Below are positions 41,991 through 52,367 of a stretch of DNA of 64,000 nucleotides, piece after piece. Source of the DNA: Streptomyces sp. WMMC500 (GTDB taxonomy: Bacteria; Actinomycetota; Actinomycetes; Streptomycetales; Streptomycetaceae); assembly GCF_027497195.1 (NCBI RefSeq), contig NZ_CP114905.1, positions 8,100,001 to 8,164,000 on the forward strand, in the 5' to 3' direction. Position 1 is the first letter of the stretch, and each line of letters starts with the position of its first letter. The position numbers were made by a program, and so were the translations under genes. The notes under the pieces are model-generated. The model was given only the letters and a program-made list of their open reading frames with translations. It did not search any database and was not told the DNA's origin.

Positions 41991-42703
41991 CGGACGTCCC
42001 CCTCCGTGCTCGCCAGGATCTCCGCGATGTGCACCGGCCGGACCGGCGAGCCGCGGCGGGCCAGCGTGCCGCCGATGTGCATCAGACAGGAGTTGTCCGC
42101 CGCGCACACGGCATCCGCGCCCGAGTCCTCCACGTGCCGGGCCTTGTCGGCGCCCATCGCGGCCGAGACCGCCGGGTTCTTCAGCGAGAACGTGCCGCCG
42201 AACCCGCAGCACTCGTCCGCGCCCGCCAGCTCGCGCAGCGTCAGCCCCTTCACGTGCTCCAGCAGTTGCCGCGGCCGGTCACCGAGGCCCAGCACGCGCA
42301 GCCCGTGACAGGTCGGATGATAGGTGACCGTGTGCGGGTAGTACGCGCCGACGTCGGTCACTTCGAGGACGTCGGTGAGGAACTCCGTCAGCTCGTACGT
42401 GCGCGGCGCGACGGCCGCCGCGGCGGGCTCGTCGAGCCGCGGATAGTTGTCGCGGACCATCGCCGCGCACGAGCCGGACGGCGTCACGACGTACTCGTAG
42501 TCGGCGAAGACGTCCGCGTAGCGGCGCGCGAGCGGCCGGGTCTCCTGCCGGTATCCGGTGTTGAACTGCACCTGTCCGCAGCAGGACTGCGCGAGCGGGA
42601 AGTCGACCGTCACCCCCAGCCGCTCCAGCAGGGTCACGACGGCGCGCCCGGTGTGCGGATAGAGCGTGTCGTTGACACACGTCACGAAGAGCGCAACGCG
42701 CAT
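41987..42703 (-). CDS. lutA: Lactate utilisation protein LutA
   Basis: A 238-residue LutA/YkgE protein with two CCG domains: SCCGQVQFNTGY and DECCGFGGTFSLKNP, each part of a Cys-rich metal or Fe-S site related to GlpC and heterodisulfide reductases. The opening VALFVTCVNDTLYPH and the PSGSCAAMVRDNYPRL segment are typical. It starts 22 nt inside the end of rhaB, with GGGAGGAAG in the rhaB sequence as ribosome site, showing that the lactate genes are translationally linked to rhamnose genes. Product: a subunit of the lactate-oxidising complex. Confidence 0.93.
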   Translation of the reverse strand: MRVALFVTCVNDTLYPHTGRAVVTLLERLGVTVDFPLAQSCCGQVQFNTGYRQETRPLARRYADVFADYEYVVTPSGSCAAMVRDNYPRLDEPAAAAVAPRTYELTEFLTDVLEVTDVGAYYPHTVTYHPTCHGLRVLGLGDRPRQLLEHVKGLTLRELAGADECCGFGGTFSLKNPAVSAAMGADKARHVEDSGADAVCAADNSCLMHIGGTLARRGSPVRPVHIAEILASTEGDVR

Positions 42704-44214
42704 TCCGCTTCCTCCCAGGCCGATGAGCCGCCGCCGGGTTCATACTCCCTCAGCGACTGCGTTCTGTGAAGCAGAGATCGGAGGTCTGAAAGGGTGCCGT
42801 CGATCGCGCCGGCCGCCCGCGCCTGCACGAGGACGTTGCCGAGCGCCGCCGCCTCCACGGGTCCCGCCACCACCGGCAGCCCGCAGGCGTCCGCCGTCAG
42901 CCGGCACAGCAGCCCGTTGCGCGCACCGCCGCCGACGACGTGCACCACGCGCACCGTACGTCCCGAGAGCCGCTGCGCGTCGGCCACGGCGCGGCGGTGC
43001 GCCAGGGCGAGCGAGTCCAGCACGCAGCGCACGGTCTCCGCCGCGGACCGCGGCTCCGGTAGTCCCGCCCGCCGGCACGCCGCCGCGATCCGCTCCGGCA
43101 TCCGGCCCGGAGCCAGGAACGCCGGGTCGCCGGCGTCCACGTACGAGCGCAGCGGGGGCGCCGCGGCGGCGCCGGCCAGCAGCGCGTCCAGCTCGTACGG
43201 GTGCCCCTCGGCGTCCCAGGCTCGCAGGCACTCCTGGAGCAGCCACAGGCCCATGATGTTGCGCAGGTAGCGCACGGTGCCGTCCACGCCCAGCTCGTTG
43301 GTGAAGTTGGCGGCGCGGCTCTCCTCGGTGAGCACGGGGGCGGTCAGTTCGACGCCGGCGAGCGACCAGGTGCCGGTGGCGATGTACGCGAAGTCCGCGT
43401 CCCGCGCCGGTACGCCGACGACTGCCGAGGCGGTGTCGTGCGAGCCGACCGCGGTCACCGGCACCGGCCCGGTCAGGCCCGTCTCCTCCAGCACCGCGGG
43501 CAGCAGCTCGCCCGCGGGATCGCCGGGGCGGCGCAGCGGCGGGAAGAGCCCGAGGTCGATGCCCGCGGCCTCGGCGACGCGGCGCGAGAACACGCCCGTG
43601 CGCGGGTCGACCAGCGCCGTGGTGGAGGCGTTGGTGAGCTCGGTGCCCGCCTCGCCCGTCAGCCAGTACGCGACGAGGTCGGGGACGAGCAGCAGGCGCC
43701 GGGCCGCGGCCAGCGCGGGGGTGCCGCGGGCGGCGAGGAGCTGGTAGACGGTGTTGAACGGCAGGCGCTGCAGGCCCGTCGCCCGGTACAGCTCCGCCGC
43801 CGGCAGCACCGCGTCGAGCTTCGCCGCCATGCCCTCGGTGCGCGCGTCGCGGTAGTGCACCGGGTTGCCGACGAGCGCGCCGGAGGCGTCGAGCAGGCCG
43901 TAGTCGACCGCCCAGGAGTCGACGCCGGCGCCCGCGAGCCGGCCCCCCGACCGCCGGCCCGCGGCGCGCAGGCCGTCCAGCACGCCCGCGTAGAGCGCGA
44001 GGACGTCCCAGTGGAGCGTGCCGGCCAGCCGTACGGGGCGGTTGGGGAAGCGGTGCACCTCCTCGATGTGCAGCTCGCCGCCGCCGGCGCGGCCCAGCAT
44101 CACGCGCCCGCTGGCGGCGCCGAGGTCGACGGCCGCGAACGGCAGCGATTCCCCGTCGCCCGAGCCGTCGCCCGCGCCGCCGCCCGCCGCCGGCCGCCCG
44201 TACGCCCCGCTCAC
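42682..44214 (-). CDS. rhaB: Rhamnulokinase RhaB
   Basis: A 510-residue FGGY-family sugar kinase. The N-terminal phosphate motif is AAVDLGAASGRVMLGR, followed by VHRFPNRPVRLAGTLHWDV, GVDSWAVDYGLLD and GLQRLPFNTVYQLLA, typical of rhamnulokinases; the C-terminal adenosine motif is VVHVVGGGARNGLLC. It phosphorylates L-rhamnulose to rhamnulose-1-phosphate. The ATG overlaps the stop of the aldolase/dehydrogenase gene (ATGA at 44214-44211). It is about 20 residues longer at the N-terminus than E. coli RhaB owing to a Gly-rich leader. Confidence 0.93.
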   Translation of the reverse strand: MSGAYGRPAAGGGAGDGSGDGESLPFAAVDLGAASGRVMLGRAGGGELHIEEVHRFPNRPVRLAGTLHWDVLALYAGVLDGLRAAGRRSGGRLAGAGVDSWAVDYGLLDASGALVGNPVHYRDARTEGMAAKLDAVLPAAELYRATGLQRLPFNTVYQLLAARGTPALAAARRLLLVPDLVAYWLTGEAGTELTNASTTALVDPRTGVFSRRVAEAAGIDLGLFPPLRRPGDPAGELLPAVLEETGLTGPVPVTAVGSHDTASAVVGVPARDADFAYIATGTWSLAGVELTAPVLTEESRAANFTNELGVDGTVRYLRNIMGLWLLQECLRAWDAEGHPYELDALLAGAAAAPPLRSYVDAGDPAFLAPGRMPERIAAACRRAGLPEPRSAAETVRCVLDSLALAHRRAVADAQRLSGRTVRVVHVVGGGARNGLLCRLTADACGLPVVAGPVEAAALGNVLVQARAAGAIDGTLSDLRSLLHRTQSLREYEPGGGSSAWEEAECALRSS

Positions 44215-46262
44215 CGCAGGAACGCCGCGGCCACGCCCGCGTCCACGGGGACGTGCAGCCCGGTCGTGTGGCTCAGCTCGCCGGCCGTCAGCGCGAACAC
44301 CGCGTTCGCCACGTGCTCCGGCAGCACCTCCCGCTTCAGCAGCGTCCGCTGGGCGTAGAACTCGCCGAGCTTCTCCTCCGGGACCCCGTACACCGCCGCC
44401 CGCCGGGCGCCCCAGCCGCCGGCGAAGATACCGGAGCCGCGCACGACGCCGTCGGGGTTGATGCCGTTGACGCGTACGCCCAGCTCACCCAGCTCCGCGG
44501 CGAGCAGCCGGACCTGGTGCGCCTGGTCGGCCTTTGCGGCCCCGTACGCGATGTTGTTCGGCCCGGCGACCACGCCGTTCTTGGAGGCGATGTAGACGAT
44601 GTCGCCGCCCATGCCCTGCGCGGCCAGCACCCGCGCCGCCTCGCGGGAGACGAGGAACGAGCCGCGCGCCATGATGGCGTGCTGGGTGTCCCAGTCCGCC
44701 GCCGTGGTCTCCGCCAGCGGCTTGGAGACCGAGATCCCGGCGTTGTTGACGACGAGGTCCACGCCGCCGAAGGCGAGCACCGCGGCTCGGAAGGCCGCCG
44801 CGATCTGCTCCTCGTCGGTCACGTCCACCACCGCCGCGACGGCCCTGTCGGGCCCGCCCAGTCCGGCGGCGACCGCCTCGGCGCCCGCCGCGTCCCGGTC
44901 GGCGACGACGACGCACGCGCCCTCCGCGGCCAGCCGCTGGGCGATGGCCCGGCCGATGCCGGAGCCCGCGCCGGTGACCAGCGCCACCCGGGCCGCCAGC
45001 GGCTTCGGCGGCGGCATGCGGCGCAGCTTGGCCTCCTCCAGCTCCCAGTACTCGATGCGGAACTTCTCCGCCTCGGCGATGGGGGCGTAGGAGGACACGG
45101 CCTCGGCTCCGCGCATCACGTTGATCGCGTTGACGTAGAACTCGCCCGCCACCCGGGCCGTCTGCTTGTCCTTGCCGAAGCTGAACATGCCGACGCCGGG
45201 GACGAGGACGATCGCCGGGTCGGCGCCGCGCATGGGCGGCGAGCCGTCGTCGGCATGGCGCTCGTAGTAGGCGCGGTAGTCGTCGCGGTAGGCGGCGTGC
45301 AGTTCCCGCAGCCGTGCGACGGCCTCGGCCACCGGCGCGTCCGGCGGCAGGTCCAGGACCAGCGGGCCGACCTTGGTGCGCAGGAAGTGGTCCGGGCAGG
45401 AGGTGCCCAGCGCGGCGAGCCGCGGATGCTCCTCCCGCGCCAGGAAGTCCAGCACGGCGTCGGTGTCGGTGAAGTGCCCCACCTGCGGCCGGTCGGTGGA
45501 GGCCAGCCCGCGGACGACCGGCGCCAGCGCGGCGGCCCGCTCGCGGCGTTCGGCGGCGGGCAGCGGCCCGTAGCCCTCGACGGGCGGGCCGAACGGGTCG
45601 GGCCGCCCCTGCTCGGCGAGGAACCGCTCGGCGGTCCGGATGATCTCCAGCGAGTTGCGCTCGCACTCCGCGGAGTCCGCCCCCCACGCCGTGATGCCGT
45701 GGCCGCCGAGTACCACCCCGATCGCCTCGGGGTGCGCCTCGTACACGGCCGCGATGTCCAGGCCGAGCTGGAAGCCGGGCCGCCGCCACGGCACCCACAC
45801 CACGCGCTCGCCGAAGCACCGCCGGGTCAGCTCCTCGCCGTCCGCGGCGCAGGCCAGGGCGATGCCCGAGTCGGGGTGCAGGTGGTCGACGTGCGGGGCG
45901 CCGACCAGCGCGTGCATGGCGGTGTCGATCGAGGGCGCGGCACCACCGCGACCGTGCAGGCAGTAGTCGAACGCGCCCACCATCTCGTCCTCGCGCTCCA
46001 CCCCCGGGTACGTGCCCGCCAGCGCCCGCAGCCGGTCCAGCCGCAGCACCGCCAGGCCCGCGGCCGTGAGCGTGCCGAGGTCGCCGCCGGAGCCCTTGAC
46101 CCACATCAGCTCCACGCCGCCCCCGGTCACCGGGTCGGTCGCGGTGCCCTTCGCGGAGGCGTTGCCGCCCGCGTAGTTGGTGTTGCGCGGGTCCGACCCC
46201 AGCCGGTGCGCCCGCGCCAGCAGGTCTGCCACCGGGTCGTACGCGCCGGGCCCCCCGCTCAC
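44211..46262 (-). CDS. Rhamnulose-1-P aldolase/lactaldehyde dehydrogenase fusion
   Basis: A 683-residue bifunctional enzyme. The N-terminal half is a class II aldolase (zinc His residues in [14 protein letters not shown] and [12 protein letters not shown]) that splits rhamnulose-1-phosphate into DHAP and L-lactaldehyde. The C-terminal half is a short-chain dehydrogenase with [26 protein letters not shown], active-site YIASKNG and YGAAKAD, which oxidises L-lactaldehyde to L-lactate. This fusion (RhaEW/YuxG type) is common in Gram-positive bacteria. The GTG at 46262 overlaps the rhaI stop. Its product lactate is the substrate of the LutABC proteins two genes downstream. Confidence 0.93.
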   Translation of the reverse strand: MSGGPGAYDPVADLLARAHRLGSDPRNTNYAGGNASAKGTATDPVTGGGVELMWVKGSGGDLGTLTAAGLAVLRLDRLRALAGTYPGVEREDEMVGAFDYCLHGRGGAAPSIDTAMHALVGAPHVDHLHPDSGIALACAADGEELTRRCFGERVVWVPWRRPGFQLGLDIAAVYEAHPEAIGVVLGGHGITAWGADSAECERNSLEIIRTAERFLAEQGRPDPFGPPVEGYGPLPAAERRERAAALAPVVRGLASTDRPQVGHFTDTDAVLDFLAREEHPRLAALGTSCPDHFLRTKVGPLVLDLPPDAPVAEAVARLRELHAAYRDDYRAYYERHADDGSPPMRGADPAIVLVPGVGMFSFGKDKQTARVAGEFYVNAINVMRGAEAVSSYAPIAEAEKFRIEYWELEEAKLRRMPPPKPLAARVALVTGAGSGIGRAIAQRLAAEGACVVVADRDAAGAEAVAAGLGGPDRAVAAVVDVTDEEQIAAAFRAAVLAFGGVDLVVNNAGISVSKPLAETTAADWDTQHAIMARGSFLVSREAARVLAAQGMGGDIVYIASKNGVVAGPNNIAYGAAKADQAHQVRLLAAELGELGVRVNGINPDGVVRGSGIFAGGWGARRAAVYGVPEEKLGEFYAQRTLLKREVLPEHVANAVFALTAGELSHTTGLHVPVDAGVAAAFLR

Positions 46263-47416
46263 GCGCCCCACCCGGCCTGCGTGCCGCCGACCCGCTCCGC
46301 GACGATCCGCTCGGCCCACCTCGAGCGCCGGTACGCGGCCATCGGGTCCGGGTCGAGCCCCATCTCCTCGCGCACCTCGGCCAGCAGCGGCCGTACGTCC
46401 GTGTTGTAGGCGTCCATCAGCACGGCGTTGGCGGCCAGCACGTCGCCCTCGCGCTGCGCGGCGGCCAGCGCCTCGCGGTCGACGAGCAGCGCCTTGGCGG
46501 TGGCCTCCTGGACGTTCATCACCGAGCGGATGATCGCGGGGATCTTCGGCTCGATGTTGTGGCACTGGTCGAGCATGAACGCCACGTCGGGCCCGAGGCC
46601 CCCGCCCCGTACGACCTCGTACATGATCCTGAACAACTGGAACGGGTCGGCGGAGCCGACCATCAGGTCGTCGTCGGCGTAGAAGCGGGAGTTGAAGTCG
46701 AAGCCGCCGAGCTTCCCCTCCCGCAGCAGCACCGCGACGATGAACTCGATGTTGGTGCCCGGCGCGTGGTGCCCGGTGTCCACGACCACCTGCGCCCGGT
46801 CGCCCAGGCGCAGGCAGTGCGCGTACGCCGTGCCCCAGTCCGGCACGTCGGTGTGGTAGAACGCCGGCTCGAAGAGCTTGTACTCCAGCAGCATCCGCTG
46901 CCCCTCGCCGAGGCGCTCGTACACCGCGGCGAGCGCCTCGGCCAGCCGGTCCTGGCGCTCGCGCACGTCGTCCTGGCCGGGGTAGTTGGTGCCGTCGGAG
47001 AACCAGAGCTTCAGGTCCCGCGAGCCGGTGGCGTCCATGATGTCGACGCACTCCAGGAGGTGCGCCAGCGCCTTGCGCCGCACCGCCGGGTCCGGGTGGG
47101 TGACCGAGCCCAGCTTGTAGTCGTCGTCCTGGAAGACGTTCGCGTTGATCGCGCCGAGGGCGAGGCCCCGCTCCTTCGCATACGCCGCGAGCGCCGCGTA
47201 GCCGTCGGCGCCCTCCACCCGGTCCCAGGGGATGTGCAGCGCGACGGACGGCGCCACGCCGGTGTGCTCGTGCACCCGGGCGGCGTCGTCCAGCTTCTCC
47301 TGGGGCGTGCGCGGCACCCCCGGCTGCGCGAAGACCTTGAAGCGTGTGCCGGAGTTGCCGTACGCCCAGGACGGTGTCTCGACTGCCTGGGACTTGAGTG
47401 CCGCTTTCACGGTCAT
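46259..47416 (-). CDS. rhaI: L-rhamnose isomerase RhaI
   Basis: A 385-residue isomerase of the RhaI type (TIM barrel, metal-dependent) that converts L-rhamnose to L-rhamnulose. Features are the opening [45 protein letters not shown], the metal-binding [20 protein letters not shown] and [16 protein letters not shown], and [20 protein letters not shown]. This is the shorter actinobacterial/Rhizobium form, distinct from E. coli RhaA. The ATG at 47416 follows GGAAAGG. It starts 45 nt after the rhamnosidase gene. Confidence 0.93.
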   Translation of the reverse strand: MTVKAALKSQAVETPSWAYGNSGTRFKVFAQPGVPRTPQEKLDDAARVHEHTGVAPSVALHIPWDRVEGADGYAALAAYAKERGLALGAINANVFQDDDYKLGSVTHPDPAVRRKALAHLLECVDIMDATGSRDLKLWFSDGTNYPGQDDVRERQDRLAEALAAVYERLGEGQRMLLEYKLFEPAFYHTDVPDWGTAYAHCLRLGDRAQVVVDTGHHAPGTNIEFIVAVLLREGKLGGFDFNSRFYADDDLMVGSADPFQLFRIMYEVVRGGGLGPDVAFMLDQCHNIEPKIPAIIRSVMNVQEATAKALLVDREALAAAQREGDVLAANAVLMDAYNTDVRPLLAEVREEMGLDPDPMAAYRRSRWAERIVAERVGGTQAGWGA

Positions 47417-47461
47417 CGCGAAGCCTTTCCGCGCGGGGTGTCGCTGTCAGGTGGGGTGTCG

Positions 47462-50400
47462 TCAGTTGGTGAAGCGGTGCGTGCCCGCGTCCGCGGCGAA
47501 GACGGCGCAGCCGTCCTCCGTCCGCAGGAAGCGGGCGCGGCCGTGGGAGACGTCCGCCGCGGACCGGGCGGGGACCCAGACCTCGGCGGTGGTGTTGAAG
47601 GGGAGCGTCACCTCCAGCCGCAGCCGGCCGTCGCGCTCGCGCCAGTCGGTGGTGACGGGGCCGTAGAGCGTGGTGAGCCGGCCGGTGGCCCGGTCGACCT
47701 CGCCGCCGGGCCGGGGCCGGATCAGCACCTTGCGGAAGCCCGGCTCGGCGGGGGCGATCCCGGTGATGTGCCGGTACATCCACTCGCCGACGCAGCCGTA
47801 GGCGTAGTGGTTGAAGGAGTTCATGCCCGCGTCCTGGAACGAGCCGTCGGGCTTGATGGAGTCCCAGCGCTCCCACATGGTGGTGGCGCCGCTGGCGATC
47901 TGGTAGCCCCAGCCGGGGAACGTGTCCTGGTGCAGCAGCCGGTAGGCGACGTCGTGGTGGCCGGTGGCGGTGAGCACGGGCAGCAGCCGCGGGGTGCCGA
48001 GGAAGCCGGTGGACAGATGCCAGTCGCGGGCCTCGATCAGGGCGACGAGACGGTCGGCGGCGGGCCCGCGGGCGTCCTCGGGCAGCAGGTCCATGGAGAG
48101 CGCCAGCACGTACGCGGTCTGCGTGTCGCCCTTGATCCGGGCGCCGCCTTCGGAGACGTACGCGGCCCTGAACGCCTCCCGTACGGCGCCGAAGAGCGCG
48201 TCGTACGGCGCCGGGTCGCGGCCGAGGACGCGGGCGATCCGGCCGACGAGGTCGGCGCTGTGCGCGAAGTACGCGGTGCCGATGACGTCCTTGGGAGTCT
48301 CGTCGTCGGTGTTGAGCCAGTCGCCGTAGCCCTCGGCGGGGCGCAGGTGGCCGGTGCTGTTGCGCTTCAGGTACTCCAGCCACGCCAGCATCGAGTCCCA
48401 CGACTGCTCCAGCACCCGGGTGTCGCCGTACGCCTGGTACAGCGCCCACGGCACGGTGGTGCCGGCGTCGCCCCAGCCGGCGACGCCCTTGCCGACGGGG
48501 CCGACCCACGGGGCGACGTCGGGGTACGCGCCGTCGTCCGCCTGGTCGTCGCGCAGGTCGTACAGCCACTTGGTGAGGAAGCGGGCGGACTCCATCGTGT
48601 ACGCCGCGGTGGGCGCGAAGACGTTGATGTCGCCGGTCCAGCCGAGGCGTTCGTCGCGGGCGGGGGTGTCGGTGGGCACGGACAGGAAGTTGCCGCGCTG
48701 GCCCCAGGTGATGTTGGAGTGCAGCTTGTCGAGCGTCTCGACGTTGGTCGCGAAGTCCATGGTGAACGGCGCGTCGGTGTGCATCACCCGGCCGGTGACG
48801 GCGTTCTTCTCCGGCCTGCCCGGATAGCCGGTGACCTCGACGTAGCGGAAGCCGTGGAAGGTGAACTTCGGCTCATAGACCTCGCCGTCGTCCGCGCCGC
48901 GCAGGGTGTACGTGTCGGTGGCGCGGGCGGTGCGCAGGTTGGCGGTGTACAGGGTGCCGTCCGGGTTGAGGACTTCGGCGTGGCGCAGCGTGACGACGGT
49001 GCCGGCTTCGCCCCGCACGCGCAGCCGGACGGCGCCGACCAGGTTCTGGCCGAGGTCGAAGACGAACACCCCGGGCGCGGGCTCGGTGACCTTCCGCGCG
49101 GGCAGCTCGCTGACCACCCGGGTCGGCGCGTCCACCTGCGCGACGATCGCCGTGCCGCCGCCGTCGGCGGCCTCGGCGGGCCCCCAGCCGGAGTCGTCGA
49201 AGCCGGGCGCGGTCCAGCCGGGGGTCTCCAGGCGCGCGTCGTGGTCCTCGCCGGCGATCAGGTCCGCGGCGGTCACGGGGCTGCCGGCGGCGCGCCAGCC
49301 GGTGTCCGACAGGATCCGCTCGACGCCGCCGTCGGCGTACGTGACCTCCAACTGCGCCAGCAGCGCGGGGCGTTCGCCGTAGTGGTGCGGGCCGAACCAG
49401 CCGAGGTTGCCCGCGTACCAGCCGGCGGCCAGGTCGACGCCGACGGCGTTGGCGCCGGGCCGCACCAGGCCGGTGACGTCGTACGTCTGGTACTGCACCC
49501 GCGTGTGGTAGTCGCTCCACCCGGGCGCGAGCACGTCCTCGCCGACCCGGCGGCCGTTGAGGTGCGCCTCGTACAGCCCGAGGGCCGTCGCGTACAGCCG
49601 CGCCCGGGCGATGGGCCGCGCCGGCAGCCGGAACTCGTGCCGCAGCCGGGCCGCGGGCAGCGAGACGGGCACGGTGACCTCGCCCCACGGGCCTGAGCCC
49701 CAGGGAGCCAGGACCTTCGCGGCGGACCACGCCGAGTCGTCGAAGTCCGGCGCCGTCCAGCCGTCGGCGGGCTCGGCGTCGGCGGCCTTCCAGCCGGCGT
49801 CGGTGACGCGGGTGGTCACACCGTCGGCGGTGGTGAGTTCGAGGGCGCCGAGCAGCCCGGCGGGTCCGGCGGCGCCGTTGGTGGCGGCGACGGCCACGAC
49901 GACGGTGCCGGCGCCGAGCAGGCCGGTGACGTCCACGACGTCGGGGCGGTTCCAGGCCGTGCCGGCGGCGACCTCGGTGCCGTCGACGTACGTGGTGTGG
50001 CGGTCGTCGGCGGCCACGGCGAGCCGGGCCCGGGTGACGCCCTCGGGGACGTCGAGCCGGGCGCGGAACCAGCGGGTCTCGGCGGGGGCGCTGTTCGCGG
50101 GGTCCCCCTCGGGGAACCAGATCCACGAGGCGCCGGTGATGTCCGGCGCGTCGGTGGGCAGGTCGGGCGCGGCGATCCAGGTCGCCGCCCACTCCTCGCC
50201 GCGCAGTCCGGTCTCCCACCAGGTGGGCTCGCTCCAGTCGGAGGCCGTGCCGTCCCGGTCCCAGACGCGGACGGTCCAGTGGTAGCGGGTACGGGGCCGC
50301 AACGCGGGCCCGCCGTACGGCACGAGGACGGAGTCGGCCGAGGCGACCTTGCCGCTGTCCCACACGTCGGGGTCGCCCAGCCGGTCCGGCGAGGTGGCCA

Positions 50401-50647
50401 CCCGGACCTGGTACGCGCTCTGCGCGCCGCCCGGCGCGCCGGACTCCACCGGCCAGCTCAGCCGGGGCCGGTCGACGTCGAGACCGAGGGGCCGGACCGC
50501 GTACTCGGCGGTCGGCCGGGTCACCTCCGCCCTCCGGACCGCATCAGTCCCGGCTGCCGTGGCAGCGCGGGCGGCGGGCGCGGCGCCGGTGGCGGCGGCG
50601 GTGCCGAGGGCGGTGGCGGTGCCGAGGAGTCGACGTCTGCTGATCAC
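47462..50647 (-). CDS. Secreted alpha-L-rhamnosidase, glycoside hydrolase family 78
   Basis: A 1061-residue exported enzyme with a twin-arginine signal (MISRRRLLGTATALGTAAA). After it come an N-terminal fibronectin-like domain (YAVRPLGLDVDRPRLSW), carbohydrate-binding jelly-roll domains (TRARLAVAADDRHTTYVDG, RARLYATALGLYEAHLNG) and the GH78 (alpha/alpha)6 barrel. The general acid is Glu666 in DERLGWTGD and the base Glu926 in MWERWDS, about the same separation as in characterised GH78 enzymes. It frees L-rhamnose from glycosides or polysaccharide ends outside the cell. GTG start at 50647 with GGAGG 5 nt away. First gene of the minus operon. Confidence 0.93.
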   Translation of the reverse strand: MISRRRLLGTATALGTAAATGAAPAARAATAAGTDAVRRAEVTRPTAEYAVRPLGLDVDRPRLSWPVESGAPGGAQSAYQVRVATSPDRLGDPDVWDSGKVASADSVLVPYGGPALRPRTRYHWTVRVWDRDGTASDWSEPTWWETGLRGEEWAATWIAAPDLPTDAPDITGASWIWFPEGDPANSAPAETRWFRARLDVPEGVTRARLAVAADDRHTTYVDGTEVAAGTAWNRPDVVDVTGLLGAGTVVVAVAATNGAAGPAGLLGALELTTADGVTTRVTDAGWKAADAEPADGWTAPDFDDSAWSAAKVLAPWGSGPWGEVTVPVSLPAARLRHEFRLPARPIARARLYATALGLYEAHLNGRRVGEDVLAPGWSDYHTRVQYQTYDVTGLVRPGANAVGVDLAAGWYAGNLGWFGPHHYGERPALLAQLEVTYADGGVERILSDTGWRAAGSPVTAADLIAGEDHDARLETPGWTAPGFDDSGWGPAEAADGGGTAIVAQVDAPTRVVSELPARKVTEPAPGVFVFDLGQNLVGAVRLRVRGEAGTVVTLRHAEVLNPDGTLYTANLRTARATDTYTLRGADDGEVYEPKFTFHGFRYVEVTGYPGRPEKNAVTGRVMHTDAPFTMDFATNVETLDKLHSNITWGQRGNFLSVPTDTPARDERLGWTGDINVFAPTAAYTMESARFLTKWLYDLRDDQADDGAYPDVAPWVGPVGKGVAGWGDAGTTVPWALYQAYGDTRVLEQSWDSMLAWLEYLKRNSTGHLRPAEGYGDWLNTDDETPKDVIGTAYFAHSADLVGRIARVLGRDPAPYDALFGAVREAFRAAYVSEGGARIKGDTQTAYVLALSMDLLPEDARGPAADRLVALIEARDWHLSTGFLGTPRLLPVLTATGHHDVAYRLLHQDTFPGWGYQIASGATTMWERWDSIKPDGSFQDAGMNSFNHYAYGCVGEWMYRHITGIAPAEPGFRKVLIRPRPGGEVDRATGRLTTLYGPVTTDWRERDGRLRLEVTLPFNTTAEVWVPARSAADVSHGRARFLRTEDGCAVFAADAGTHRFTN

Positions 50648-50674
50648 GGGGTCCTCCGGGGGACGACGCGAGCA

Positions 50675-50722
50675 TGAATCGTTTCAGATCACGAAGTTAA
50701 GGAGGCGTGGAAGGGGTGTCAA
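50675..50722 (-). promoter_or_regulatory. Promoter and LacI-type operator for the rhamnosidase operon
   Basis: Reading on the minus strand, TTGACA (50722-50717), 17 bp, then TAACTT (50699-50694) form an excellent promoter. Seven bp downstream lies TGAATCGTTTCA (50675-50686), a 10-of-12 palindrome of the LacI type at about the transcript start. It is 28 nt before the rhamnosidase GTG. Confidence 0.75.
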
Positions 50723-50772
50723 GGGGCTGCGGGCGATGTGGTGTTGCCCGGAAGGTTTCCATGTCCGACCCA

Positions 50773-50828
50773 TTGACGGGCCTGTTGGGGGAGGTCTAGC
50801 TTCCGTGAAAACTCATTGAAACCTTTCA
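50773..50828 (+). promoter_or_regulatory. Promoter and LacI-type operator for the importer operon
   Basis: TTGACG (50773-50778), 18 bp, TAGCTT (50797-50802) match the Streptomyces vegetative promoter pattern. TGAAACCTTTCA (50817-50828) follows, with perfect TGAAA/TTTCA arms, just past the expected start point. The location would block initiation or early elongation. Confidence 0.75.
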
Positions 50829-50855
50829 CGACCGCCGACCGCAACGGTGCTGACC

Positions 50856-52367
50856 ATGACAGAAGTGCCCGTCCTGGCCGCGCGCGGCCTGAGCAAGTCC
50901 TTCGGGGCCGTACGCGCCCTGCAGGACGTCTCCCTCACGCTGCACGCCGGCGAGGCACACGCCCTCGCCGGCGAGAACGGCGCGGGGAAGTCCACCCTCA
51001 TCAAGATCCTCGCGGGCGTCCACCGCCCCGACGCCGGCCACCTGCTCCTCGACGACGCCCCGGTGGCCTTCCACGGCCCGGCCGACGCCCGCGACGCGGG
51101 CATCGCCGTGATCTACCAGGAACCCACGCTCTTCCCCGACCTGTCCATCGCCGAGAACATCTTCATGGGCCGCCAGCCCCGCCGCACCCTGCGCCGCATC
51201 GACCGCGCCTCGGTCCACGACGCCACCGCCGCGCTCATGCGCCGCCTCGGCGTGGACCTCGCCCCGGACCGCCCGGCGCGCGGGCTGTCCATCGCCGACC
51301 AGCAGATCGTGGAGATCGCCAAGGCGCTGTCGTTCGACGCCCGCGTCCTGATCATGGACGAGCCCACCGCGGCGCTCACCGGCAGCGAGACCGCCCGTCT
51401 CTTCGCCGTCGTCGAGGCGCTGCGCGCCGAGGGCGCCGCCGTGCTCTTCATCTCGCACCGGCTGGAGGAGATCTTCCGGCTCTGCCGCCGCGTCACCACG
51501 CTGCGCGACGGCCGCCGGATCGCCACCGACGAGGTCGACGCGCTCACCGAGGACGCCCTCGTACGCCGCATGGTCGGCCGCGACCTGGCCGAGCTGTACC
51601 CCAAGCAGGACGCCGACCTGGGCGAGACCGCCCTGTCCGTGCGGCGGCTCACCCGCGAAGGCGTCTTCCACGACGTCTCCTTCGACGTCCGCCGCGGCGA
51701 GATCGTCGCGCTCGCCGGCCTCGTCGGCGCCGGCCGCAGCGAGGTCGTCCAGGCCGCGTTCGGCGTCGACACCCCCGACGCCGGCGAGGTGCACGTGGCC
51801 GGCCGGCCGCTGCGCCGCGGCTCGCCGACCGCCGCCATGGACGCGGGGGTCGCCCTCGTCCCGGAGGACCGGCGGCAGCGCGGCCTGGTCATGGAGATGT
51901 CCATCGAGCGCAACATCGGCCTCACCGGCCTCGGCCGCCTCGGCTCCGCCGGGCTCGTCAAGCGCGCGCTGGAGCGCGGCCGGGCCGCCGACTGGGCGGC
52001 GCGGCTGCGGCTGAAGTACGGCAAGCTCACCGACGACGTCGGCGTGCTCTCCGGCGGCAACCAGCAGAAGGTCGTCCTCGCCAAGTGGCTGGCCACCGAG
52101 CCGTCGGTGCTCATCGTGGACGAGCCGACCCGCGGCATCGACGTCGGCACCAAGGCCGAGGTGCACCGGCTGCTCTCCGAACTGGCCGCCGGGGGCCTCG
52201 CCGTCCTCATGGTCTCCTCCGACCTGCCGGAGGTCCTCGGCATGGCCGACCGGGTGCTCGTCATGCACGAGGGCCGCCTCGTCGCCGAGATCCCCCGGGC
52301 CGGGGCCACCGAGGAGTCGGTGATGACCGCCGCGACCGGCCGCGGCGCCAGGGGGGCGGCGGCATGA
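50856..52367 (+). CDS. rhaT: Rhamnose ABC importer, double ATPase subunit
   Basis: A 503-residue sugar-importer ATPase with two ABC domains, as in RbsA/RhaT. The first has Walker [15 protein letters not shown], a signature-like [16 protein letters not shown] and [11 protein letters not shown]; the second has [10 protein letters not shown] in place of a strict P-loop, the signature [16 protein letters not shown] and [13 protein letters not shown]. Weak second P-loops are normal for this family. The ATG at 50856 and a GTG at 50847 are both possible. It is coupled to the permease gene by a 4-nt overlap. The rhamnose specificity is inferred from the operon. Confidence 0.92.
   Translation: MTEVPVLAARGLSKSFGAVRALQDVSLTLHAGEAHALAGENGAGKSTLIKILAGVHRPDAGHLLLDDAPVAFHGPADARDAGIAVIYQEPTLFPDLSIAENIFMGRQPRRTLRRIDRASVHDATAALMRRLGVDLAPDRPARGLSIADQQIVEIAKALSFDARVLIMDEPTAALTGSETARLFAVVEALRAEGAAVLFISHRLEEIFRLCRRVTTLRDGRRIATDEVDALTEDALVRRMVGRDLAELYPKQDADLGETALSVRRLTREGVFHDVSFDVRRGEIVALAGLVGAGRSEVVQAAFGVDTPDAGEVHVAGRPLRRGSPTAAMDAGVALVPEDRRQRGLVMEMSIERNIGLTGLGRLGSAGLVKRALERGRAADWAARLRLKYGKLTDDVGVLSGGNQQKVVLAKWLATEPSVLIVDEPTRGIDVGTKAEVHRLLSELAAGGLAVLMVSSDLPEVLGMADRVLVMHEGRLVAEIPRAGATEESVMTAATGRGARGAAA

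Noticed and set aside
46559..49696. A 1045-codon open frame on the plus strand opposite rhaI and the rhamnosidase
   Set aside because: It is the mirror of strongly coding minus-strand genes with intact motifs; long antisense frames are normal at this GC content. Its protein has no recognisable motif.
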